From the NCBI GenBank assembly GCA_021795535.1, contig JAJYPG010000104.1, positions 1 through 5,785 of the forward strand: a DNA stretch of 5,785 bases, in the 5' to 3' direction. Every line of letters begins with the position of its first letter. The stretch's first letter is position 1. The position numbers and the translations under genes are program-made. Under the pieces are notes generated by a model, which was not told the DNA's origin, ran no database searches, and worked only from the letters and a program-made list of their open reading frames with translations. Shown here one piece after another: positions 1 through 4,585 of this stretch. This DNA comes from Planctomycetota bacterium. Its GTDB lineage: Bacteria; Planctomycetota; Phycisphaerae; WQYP01.

Positions 1-963
1 GTCAGTATTTTGCACGTTCACCAGCGGATGTTCCGGAGCCAGAACCATGTACGTGGCGCCAAAAAGCGTATCCGGGCGCGTGGTAAACACCGTAACGCAC
101 TGACTGTGATTGGCAAGAGCAAAGGTGACCAGCGCGCCATCGGACCGACCGATCCAGTTCCGCTGCATCTGTTTAAGAGATTCCGACCATTCCAGTTTTT
201 CTAGACCATCCAGCAGTCGCTGGGCATAGGCGGTAATGCGGAGCATCCATTGGCGCATCGGTCGACGTTCAACGGGAAAGCCGCCGACTTCGCTTTTTCC
301 GTCAATGACTTCTTCATTGGCCAGCACGGTCCCCAAGGCGGGGCACCAGTTCACGGGGGCTTCAACTTCGTACGCCAGGCGATAATTCGCCAAAATCCGC
401 CGCTGCTGACCGGGCGTAAGTTCAGACCAGATACCCGCACCGCCGGGCACTTCACGACGGCCAGAAGAAAACTCCTCCACAAGTTCGGCAACAGGCCGTC
501 CGCGACCACTGCGCTGGTCAAACCAGGTGTCGTACAATTGCAGGAATATCCACTGGGTCCAGCGGTAATAGCCGGGATCGGTGGTGTTTACCTCACGGTC
601 CCAGTCGTAGGAAAATCCAATCGCCTGAAGCTGGGCACGAAAGCGGGCAATATTTTTCCGCGTAAGAATACCTGGATGGGTGTCGGTTTTAATGGCATAT
701 TGCTCGGCCGGCAGACCAAAGGCATCCCACCCCATTGGGTGCATAACGGCAAAACCGCGGGCGCGCTTGAACCGCGCAACAATATCTGTGGCCGTATAAC
801 CTTCGGGATGGCCGACATGCAGCCCTTCCCCGGAGGGATAGGGAAACATATCAAGCACGTAATACTTTGGTTTTTCCGCAGTTGGTTCCGCGGCGAAACA
901 TTTGTTTTCCAGCCAGTGCTTCTGCCACTTTTTTTCCATACTTACCGGATTGTAACCCGCCAT
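1..963 (-). CDS. leuS: Leucyl-tRNA synthetase, N-terminal part (gene cut by left window edge)
   Basis: This is a class I aminoacyl-tRNA synthetase that charges tRNA-Leu with leucine in the cytoplasm. The reading frame stays open from the left edge to an ATG at 961-963, giving 321 residues, roughly the first third of a full LeuRS. The class I ATP-binding signature is HVGH at residues 49-52, inside [19 protein letters not shown]. It is followed by [13 protein letters not shown] (about 79-89). The [15 protein letters not shown] segment (205-219) and [12 protein letters not shown] (233-244) lead into the CP1 editing domain, which starts near GRSDGA (272-277). The editing motif TTRPDT is at 294-299; T299 corresponds to the conserved editing threonine (T252 in E. 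coli). About 40 residues (150-200) form a lineage-specific extension before NWCP. The start is supported by GGAGAAG (971-977, minus strand), 7 bases from the ATG. The KMSKS loop and tRNA-binding domains lie outside the window. No truncating lesion is seen. Confidence 0.97.
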   Translation of the reverse strand, partial: MAGYNPVSMEKKWQKHWLENKCFAAEPTAEKPKYYVLDMFPYPSGEGLHVGHPEGYTATDIVARFKRARGFAVMHPMGWDAFGLPAEQYAIKTDTHPGILTRKNIARFRAQLQAIGFSYDWDREVNTTDPGYYRWTQWIFLQLYDTWFDQRSGRGRPVAELVEEFSSGRREVPGGAGIWSELTPGQQRRILANYRLAYEVEAPVNWCPALGTVLANEEVIDGKSEVGGFPVERRPMRQWMLRITAYAQRLLDGLEKLEWSESLKQMQRNWIGRSDGALVTFALANHSQCVTVFTTRPDTLFGATYMVLAPEHPLVNVQNTD

Positions 964-1117
964 CGCGATTCTTCTCCAATTTCAACATCGTTAAGGATAC
1001 GAGACGATTTCATCGGCAACAAGCGGAACGGCGGAACCGAGAGAGACATTTGGAGAGATTCCCATGGTAGAGCGCCAGGAAGTGCGATGGGGCACATCCA
1101 CCCCGTGTGGGCACGGG

Positions 1118-1147
1118 TCTATACGATTAACATCTTGTTATTGACCA
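1118..1147 (-). promoter_or_regulatory. Possible sigma70-like promoter for leuS
   Basis: On the minus strand, TGGTCA (1142-1147) and TATAGA (1118-1123) are separated by 18 bases and match 4/6 and 5/6 of the sigma70 consensus. Transcription would start near 1111 and leave a leader of about 150 bases before leuS. A CCCGTG/CACGGG stem (1102-1107 with 1112-1117, loop of 4) lies just downstream. The match is by eye only, and such matches occur by chance. Confidence 0.22.
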
Positions 1148-1227
1148 GATCATTTGTCAGCAAGAATTTAACGTCTCAAAAAGTCGCGTATGAATGTCAC
1201 CGTTTCCCAGGCCCATTTCGCTCTCGC

Positions 1228-1290
1228 TCGTTACGTCGTGTCGTTGTGTCGTTGTGGTGAAAATAGTCGTTCTCCGCGAACTCCGCGCGA
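1228..1290. repeat. Short degenerate tandem repeats between glycosyltransferase and leuS
   Basis: The 8-mer TCGTTGTG occurs twice head-to-tail (1241-1248 and 1249-1256). It is preceded by degenerate copies (TCGTTACG, TCGTG) and followed by GTGAAAA. A second pair, CTCCGCGA (1272-1279) and CTCCGCGCGA (1281-1290), follows within 20 bases. The style resembles small interspersed repeats built on 'ttcgtgtcttcgtggtgaa' and 'ttctccgcgaactccgcg' themes that I recall from intergenic regions of diverse bacteria. That family link is from memory and is not tested here. No coding function is evident. Confidence 0.4.
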
Positions 1291-1340
1291 CGTTTTGGTT
1301 ACAACTCCGCCGCGCCATGCATAATGGTTCACTCTCGACA

Positions 1341-2672
1341 TTACAGAACTTTTTCAATGGCGTCGCACGCGGTATTGACGCCATCCTCGCGTTGAATTTC
1401 GCCGCCCAATTTGGCGGCTCGGGCGGCGATGGCGGAATCCGCCAGCAGTTTTCGCAGATATTTTGCGGCTCTGCGCGTTGTGAATTTGCCGCGCGGCAGC
1501 ATGAATCCTACGCCCAGTTTTTCCAGGCGATGCGCGTTGTCAGGCTGATCATGACTGAAGGGCACCGCCAGCATCGGTTTTCCGGCGCGCAGTGCCTCTG
1601 CAGTGGTTCCCACGCCACACTGATGAACAATGGCGGCGGCACGCTTGAAAATCGCGGCATGAGGTGCATATTGGCACACATAGACATTAGTTGAAGAATT
1701 AGCGGAATTATTCCCGTGCGGACCGGCAAGAAGCACCGCCCTAAGGCCAAGCGAACGGCAGGCACCAGCCGCCTGGCTGAAAAAATCGTCGGGGGCCATG
1801 ACGGCGGTTGAGCCGAGCGTAAAAACGATCGGCGCGTCTCCGGCGGCCAGAAAGGCCTCCAGTTCGGGGTCAAGGGGAACACTGGCTGTAGAGGAGTGCA
1901 TAAACAAAAATCCCGTGGCGATGGTGTGTTCCGGCCAGTCGGGCTGGGGCGGGCCAAAGCGGGGCGAAAACAGAGCCAGATTCAGGTAGGGCGAAAACTG
2001 TCCATCCAGAAATGGATGGCCAAGACCGGTCACTCCGGCTTTTTTTCGCAATGCGACAATAGGCTCAATCCAGGATTTTGTCTGCTGAAAAAAAAGTTTC
2101 ATCAACAGGCGATTGGCGGTCGGTCCCATCGCCTGGAAATAACGCAGCCACAACGCTGAAGCGATCAGCGGCGGATCAAACGCGGACGACATGGTCAAGG
2201 GTGCCAGACTGCTGGCCGCCCAGAGGATTTTTCGTTGTGTGGCCACAATCGGCGCGGCAAAGGTAGCGGGATGACTGATAAGAAAATCCGTGTCCTGCGT
2301 GCCGGCAAGCAGGTCGTGATAGCCTGCTTCCAGATGTGGAAGAATCATGGTGCGGAGCAGAAATTGGGTTCCCGTTCGCAAGTCCATCGCCTTTTTTATC
2401 ATATCTGGATCGGTGCCGAAATCCGCAATATCCGGACGGATGGCACAAAATCCCAGCCCCATGGCGGATATTTTTTCGCGATAGGAGCCCAACGTTCCTA
2501 CGGTAACCTGATGGCCGCGTCCGCGTAACGCCGCTCCCAAAGCCAGATACGGATGCAAATCGCCTAGTGAGCCAAAGGTTGCGATAAATATCTTCCGGCC
2601 TGTCGTCTGATTGGATGAAATGGGTGCCACTGTAGGATAGGCAAATTGCTGGAACGGTATATCAAGAAGCAT
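1341..2672 (-). CDS. Glycosyltransferase, UDP-glucuronosyl/sterol-glucosyltransferase (GT1/GT28, GT-B fold) type
   Basis: This 443-residue protein should transfer a sugar from a nucleotide-sugar donor to a lipid, sterol, polyketide or other small acceptor; the substrate cannot be read from sequence. The N-terminal Rossmann half begins at KIFIATFGSLGDLHPYLALG (about 27-46), whose GSLGD matches the G-S/T-x-G-D motif of sterol and rhamnosyl glucosyltransferases. The C-terminal half starts near PIVFTLGSTA (281-290). The donor-binding signature is HQCGVGTTAEALRAGKP (350-366) followed by PFSHDQPDNA (371-380), where H350 and the D-Q pair would contact the nucleotide sugar. There is no signal peptide or transmembrane segment, so it is probably cytoplasmic or membrane-peripheral. 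Length is typical for the family. The first 26 residues precede the core fold and the Shine-Dalgarno match is weak (GGAAA around 2679-2683), so the exact start is less certain than the gene. It is divergent from the LuxR-type gene and has no biosynthetic partner in view. Confidence 0.93.
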   Translation of the reverse strand: MLLDIPFQQFAYPTVAPISSNQTTGRKIFIATFGSLGDLHPYLALGAALRGRGHQVTVGTLGSYREKISAMGLGFCAIRPDIADFGTDPDMIKKAMDLRTGTQFLLRTMILPHLEAGYHDLLAGTQDTDFLISHPATFAAPIVATQRKILWAASSLAPLTMSSAFDPPLIASALWLRYFQAMGPTANRLLMKLFFQQTKSWIEPIVALRKKAGVTGLGHPFLDGQFSPYLNLALFSPRFGPPQPDWPEHTIATGFLFMHSSTASVPLDPELEAFLAAGDAPIVFTLGSTAVMAPDDFFSQAAGACRSLGLRAVLLAGPHGNNSANSSTNVYVCQYAPHAAIFKRAAAIVHQCGVGTTAEALRAGKPMLAVPFSHDQPDNAHRLEKLGVGFMLPRGKFTTRRAAKYLRKLLADSAIAARAAKLGGEIQREDGVNTACDAIEKVL

Positions 2673-2715
2673 AGGAGTTTCCGACGGTTATTCGCAAACA
2701 CATCTCTGTAACGGC

Positions 2716-2745
2716 ATATTAGCGGATATGATGAAGTTTTGCCGA
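2716..2745 (-). promoter_or_regulatory. Possible promoter for the glycosyltransferase
   Basis: On the minus strand, TCGGCA (2740-2745) and TAATAT (2716-2721) are spaced by 18 bases, resembling sigma70 -35 and -10 boxes. Transcription would start near 2709, giving a leader of about 36 bases. This is a by-eye match in a moderately AT-rich stretch and is not strong evidence. Confidence 0.22.
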
Positions 2746-2899
2746 CGAATTTCCAACCAGACCTCCCCGGCGGGTCAAAAGCGTGCCGTCGTATTGCCGT
2801 TGCAAACTGCCCGGCGGCACATATTCTGCCCCGCGACTATTGATGAGACATTTATTCTGAAAAAGAATTGCCCCAATTTAATGCCAATCACAAATCAGC

Positions 2900-2928
2900 T
2901 TGCTTTTCAATACGTTCCAAGCTATCTT
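2900..2928 (+). promoter_or_regulatory. Possible promoter for the LuxR-type regulator
   Basis: TTGCTT (2900-2905) and TATCTT (2923-2928) are 17 bases apart in an AT-rich stretch, a weak sigma70-like match (3/6 and 4/6). An alternative -10 is TATTCT at 2938-2943. The leader would be about 60 bases. Low confidence. Confidence 0.2.
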
Positions 2929-2998
2929 CATGTTTTGTATTCTTACCCCATTCGGGGGAAGCACATGTAAAATCCAGTCGGCTTAAGGGACACCGGCT

Positions 2999-3808
2999 AT
3001 GAGCAAGGCACAAAACTTAAACATTGGCGACGTGCGCAGCGTGTTTTACCTGCTTAACGACCTGCGCGACCTTGGTTCGCAGCCGCAGTTGTGGAAGCGG
3101 TTTATGCTGGAGCAACTATGCCGCCTCATCAATGGCCAGGTGGGCATCAGCGTGGAAACCCAAAATGCCGGTGCGGTCGATTTGCGCAGTTCCACCATCA
3201 CCGATGTCGGTTGGGCCAGCGAAAAAGAACGTCGTGTCTGGGTTGATTACTGCCGCCAAAACAATTTGTCCGTGGATCCAAGCCGCGAGGCTCTTATGCG
3301 CCTGATGGCCACGGCTCAGCCCTTCACCCGTATTCGTCAGCAGTTGTGCCCTGATCGCCAATGGTATTCAGATGCTCATGTGCAGATCACCCGCAAGGAA
3401 TCAGATGTTGACAGTTTTATATTCTCGTACCGGAGGCTGATCAATCCTCCGCGGCACCACTGGCTTTATCTTTTGCGGACATGGAATGACCGTCCGTTTG
3501 AAGCACGCCAGAGGCGGCTGGTTCGGTTGTTCCACAGCGAATTGGGACGAATTCTGGAGCAGGATGCCGCTACCAACGGGAAACCCGCGATAATCAACCA
3601 CCTTTCGCCACGGCTGTGCCAAACCCTGGACCTGTTGGCGTGCGGCCTGAGCGAAAAACAGGTGGCCACAAGATTGGCATGCAGTAACCACACGATTCAT
3701 GGATACGTTAAAGAATTGCACAAGCGACTCGCAGTCCGCACGCGATCCGAACTTCTGCTTAAGATCAGCCGCCAGAACCAGCTTGCACAAAGGCGATTGA
3801 TCCTTTGA
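2999..3808 (+). CDS. LuxR-type helix-turn-helix transcriptional regulator
   Basis: This 269-residue predicted DNA-binding regulator is likely cytoplasmic. The C-terminal domain (about 202-256) is a classic LuxR/GerE helix-turn-helix: LSPRLCQTLDLLACGLSEKQ, then VATRLACSNHTIHGYVKELH, then KRLAVRTRSELL. The sensor part (1-190) is not a CheY-like receiver and has no obvious phospho-aspartate pocket. It contains a WVDYCRQNN segment (81-89) and a basic ARQRRLVRLFHSELGRIL helix (169-186) just before the linker; it may be a GAF/PAS-like or otherwise uncharacterised ligand domain. I recall similar proteins from Planctomycetota but cannot name a family. The ATG is preceded by AAGGGA (2985-2990), 8 bases away. 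The gene is single and divergent from the glycosyltransferase. Its targets and signal are unknown. No damage is seen. Confidence 0.92.
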   Translation: MSKAQNLNIGDVRSVFYLLNDLRDLGSQPQLWKRFMLEQLCRLINGQVGISVETQNAGAVDLRSSTITDVGWASEKERRVWVDYCRQNNLSVDPSREALMRLMATAQPFTRIRQQLCPDRQWYSDAHVQITRKESDVDSFIFSYRRLINPPRHHWLYLLRTWNDRPFEARQRRLVRLFHSELGRILEQDAATNGKPAIINHLSPRLCQTLDLLACGLSEKQVATRLACSNHTIHGYVKELHKRLAVRTRSELLLKISRQNQLAQRRLIL

Positions 3809-3830
3809 CAGCCGACGGTTGACTCAAAGG
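3802..3830 (+). terminator. Stem-loop overlapping the LuxR-type stop codon, possible terminator or 3' stabiliser
   Basis: CCTTTGA (3802-3808, including the TGA stop) pairs perfectly with TCAAAGG (3824-3830). Inside it, CAGCC (3809-3813) pairs with GGTTG (3817-3821, one wobble) around a GAC loop, leaving only a 2-base AC bulge. This is a 12-bp near-continuous hairpin. It is followed by GATACATTATAAAG rather than a T-run, so it is not a textbook intrinsic terminator. It may act as a weak terminator or protect the mRNA 3' end. Confidence 0.45.
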
Positions 3831-4045
3831 GATACATTATAAAGAGAGCGGCAAAATGGTATCGCAACACCCATGTACAACGGTATCGGCGGGCCAGCGG
3901 AGTGGACAGCTTCATTATGTCTCAGCGACCAATGCCCTGGCTGCAGCCGGTTTGGCAATTGATATTCCCGGATTGCCGCGTGTTCCGGCGGCATGTATCG
4001 GCTAACATGAAAGCGGCAGGCAAGACGCCTGCGGTACACACGGAG
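3809..4045. other. Non-coding stretch downstream of the regulator, with two GC-rich hairpins
   Basis: I see no gene here on either strand; the open frames lack recognisable motifs and good ribosome-binding sites. Besides the 3802-3830 stem-loop it contains TGCCGC (3974-3979) pairing with GCGGCA (3988-3993) over an 8-base loop, and the palindrome at 4016-4032. It would form the 3' exon-side flank of the group II intron remnant, which lies on the minus strand from about 4046. Confidence 0.5.
4016..4032. repeat. GC-rich palindrome of an interspersed-repeat type
   Basis: GCAGGC (4016-4021) and GCCTGC (4027-4032) form a perfect 6-bp stem with an AAGAC loop. The context GGCAGGCAAGACGCCTGCGG continues into GTACACACGGAGATC. 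Read in one frame it gives 'GRQDACGTHGD', and in another 'AGKTPAV'. I recall both as recurrent translation artefacts of a short interspersed repeat in Planctomycetota and Verrucomicrobiota genomes. Only one copy is in this window, so repetitiveness is inferred. Confidence 0.5.
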
Positions 4046-4052
4046 ATCGGGG

Positions 4053-4084
4053 CAGGAAAGGATACCAACCCGGCATCCTCCCCC
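4053..4084 (-). ncRNA. Domain VI-like hairpin of the group II intron remnant
   Basis: On the minus strand, GGGG (4084-4081) can pair with CCCC (4052-4049), and AGGA (4079-4076) with TCCT (4057-4054), leaving a G opposite a G (4080 and 4053). An alternative distal pairing is GAGGAT (4080-4075) with ATCCTT (4063-4058). Domain VI normally carries a bulged branch-point adenosine 7-8 bases before the intron 3' end. If the intron ends at 4046, that position (4053) reads G. The hairpin is followed by CCCCGAT, a plausible intron terminus. Confidence 0.45.
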
Positions 4085-4089
4085 TCGCC

Positions 4090-4122
4090 ACACCAACCAG
4101 GCGGATTTCCCACATCCGGCGT
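4090..4122 (-). ncRNA. Domain V-like catalytic hairpin of a group II intron
   Basis: The minus strand here resembles domain V. The basal stem starts ACGCCGGAT (4122-4114), containing the CGC version of the catalytic triad. The distal hairpin is GTGGGAAATCCGC (4113-4101) with an A-rich loop. A two-base CT bulge (4100-4099) follows, then the 3' strand GGTTGGTGT (4098-4090). Size (33 bases) and the position 5 bases after the maturase stop match known introns. The central basal stem is weakened: two G-U wobbles replace likely G-C pairs and one A faces G. An intact version would be expected to read TGTCCGGTGT on that strand. Confidence 0.68.
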
Positions 4123-4127
4123 TCCAG

Positions 4128-4496
4128 TCAATGGGCCATCTTCATGGATTGATATGCTCGTTCACGGGCTTTTTTAAGTGAATATAGCCCTAAATTCGCA
4201 AAGTATGCGTTGGGCCAGCGTTGGGGATCACTTCCACGGTCCCGGCCTCGTTTGCCCACGTACTTCCGGAGAATACTGCGTAGTCGCTGTCGTACCCATC
4301 CGTCTACCTCGTTCATACTCGTGTAATGGCTGTGTTTGAAGTAGTTAAACCCTCCTCGTAAGACCGGATTGATTGACAACTCTCTCCCAACTACTCTCTC
4401 AGCTACGCCGTCGGCCAAAATATCCGTATCGGAACATAACCTTGATGCCGAAACATTGCCGGGATCGGTCAGGGGCCGCCGAGGACAGCTGTGCAC
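4128..4496 (-). pseudogene. Group II intron reverse transcriptase/maturase, C-terminal fragment
   Basis: The 122-codon frame ends at TGA 4128-4130. Residues about 42-122 match the maturase-specific (domain X) C-terminus of group II intron proteins: INPVLRGGFNYFKHS (42-56), then WVRQRLRSILRK (67-78), and the terminal block QRWPNAYFANLGLYSL (92-107). Intact relatives have LRGW where this one has LRGG. The full protein, with its reverse transcriptase fingers-palm, would be roughly 400-500 residues, so most is deleted. Residues 1-40 (from 4496 to about 4377) show no maturase similarity I can recognise, and the ATG/GTG there is probably an accidental start. A short stretch with an intact frame suggests the deletion is fairly recent, or that the frame survived by chance. 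Its D5-like hairpin follows at once, confirming intron origin. Confidence 0.78.
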
Positions 4497-4585
4497 CCAT
4501 AAATCTGGAAAAATTGTTACACCCGTCGCCGACGGACTCTGTTCAACAGTCGAATTTTAGCGCGGATTAGTGTAGGATCGAAATT
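4380..4585. other. Unassigned segment between intron remnant and M48 peptidase gene
   Basis: No recognisable gene is seen. It contains a perfect 5-bp GC stem, CCGTC (4523-4527) and GACGG (4531-4535) around a 3-base loop, and close by a near-perfect CTGTT-C-AACAG palindrome (4539-4549). It may be deleted intron sequence (5' ribozyme domains), an older insertion, or the original promoter region of the peptidase gene. It must hold the peptidase promoter unless that gene is read through from upstream, but I find no convincing -35/-10 pair. Small open frames on both strands have no known motifs. Confidence 0.4.

Larger units (their letters stand above)
964..1340. other. Intergenic region between glycosyltransferase stop and leuS start
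   Basis: This 377-base gap lies between two genes on the same strand, which argues against tight co-transcription. It holds the leuS ribosome-binding site (971-977), a weak promoter candidate (1118-1147), a 6-bp GC hairpin (1102-1117) and the degenerate repeats at 1228-1290. I see no convincing small gene and no hairpin plus T-run terminator downstream of the glycosyltransferase on the minus strand. Confidence 0.6.
2673..2998. other. Divergent intergenic region with an 8-bp stem-loop
   Basis: This 326-base region separates the divergent glycosyltransferase and LuxR-type genes and must carry both promoters. It contains an imperfect inverted repeat: 2783-2790 (GTGCCGTC) pairs with 2813-2820 (GGCGGCAC) over 8 bp with one G-T wobble and a 22-base loop. 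A small CCCC/GGGG hairpin lies at 2946-2958. The stretch from about 2840 to 2945 is visibly AT-richer than the flanking genes. An open frame at 2728-2970 (plus) resembles no protein I know and is not called. Confidence 0.5.
4046..4380 (-). mobile_element. Group II intron remnant (3' end: maturase C-terminus, domain V and domain VI)
   Basis: Read on the minus strand, the order is the C-terminus of an intron-encoded maturase (about 4379-4128), a domain V-like hairpin (4122-4090), then a domain VI-like hairpin ending in CCCCGAT near 4046. This is the normal 3' architecture of a bacterial ORF-containing group II intron. The reverse transcriptase domains and most of the 5' ribozyme are missing, since the remaining space up to the M48 gene is far too short. 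The 3' boundary at 4046 is set by the expected purine-pyrimidine ('AT') intron end after domain VI and could be off by a few bases. The 5' limit is where maturase similarity fades. The remnant is presumably immobile and unable to splice. Confidence 0.72.

Noticed and set aside
1050..1120. GGTAGAGCGCC on the plus strand, reminiscent of a tRNA D-arm
   Set aside because: No matching D-stem 5' half, no T-arm consensus (GGTTCGAATCC-like) and no acceptor stem nearby.
250..1260. Long plus-strand open frame of 336 codons opposite leuS
   Set aside because: It is the antisense shadow of leuS; it has no recognisable domains, while the minus strand shows clear LeuRS motifs throughout.
1157..1384. Minus-strand 75-codon frame overlapping the glycosyltransferase end
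   Set aside because: Low-complexity translation (Thr-rich run) caused by the tandem octamers; no ribosome-binding site or family resemblance.
1194..1694. Plus-strand open frame of 166 codons
   Set aside because: It lies mostly antisense to the glycosyltransferase C-terminus, including its donor-site motif, and has no motifs of its own.
2728..2970. Plus-strand 80-codon frame in the divergent intergenic region
   Set aside because: No known motifs and a composition unlike a folded protein; it overlaps the region expected to hold both promoters.
4163..4176. CGGGC plus T-run on the plus strand, terminator-like
   Set aside because: There is no adequate stem before the T-run, and the bases encode the conserved maturase C-terminus (SLKKAR) on the other strand.
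3824..4177. Small frames on both strands (3824-4096 minus, 3902-4177 plus) after the regulator
   Set aside because: They cover the intron domain V/VI hairpins and the palindromic repeat; the translations contain repeat artefacts such as AGKTPAV.
4369..4570. Two overlapping plus-strand frames just upstream of the M48 gene
   Set aside because: No motifs or ribosome-binding sites; they lie opposite the maturase-fragment frame and in the unassigned segment.
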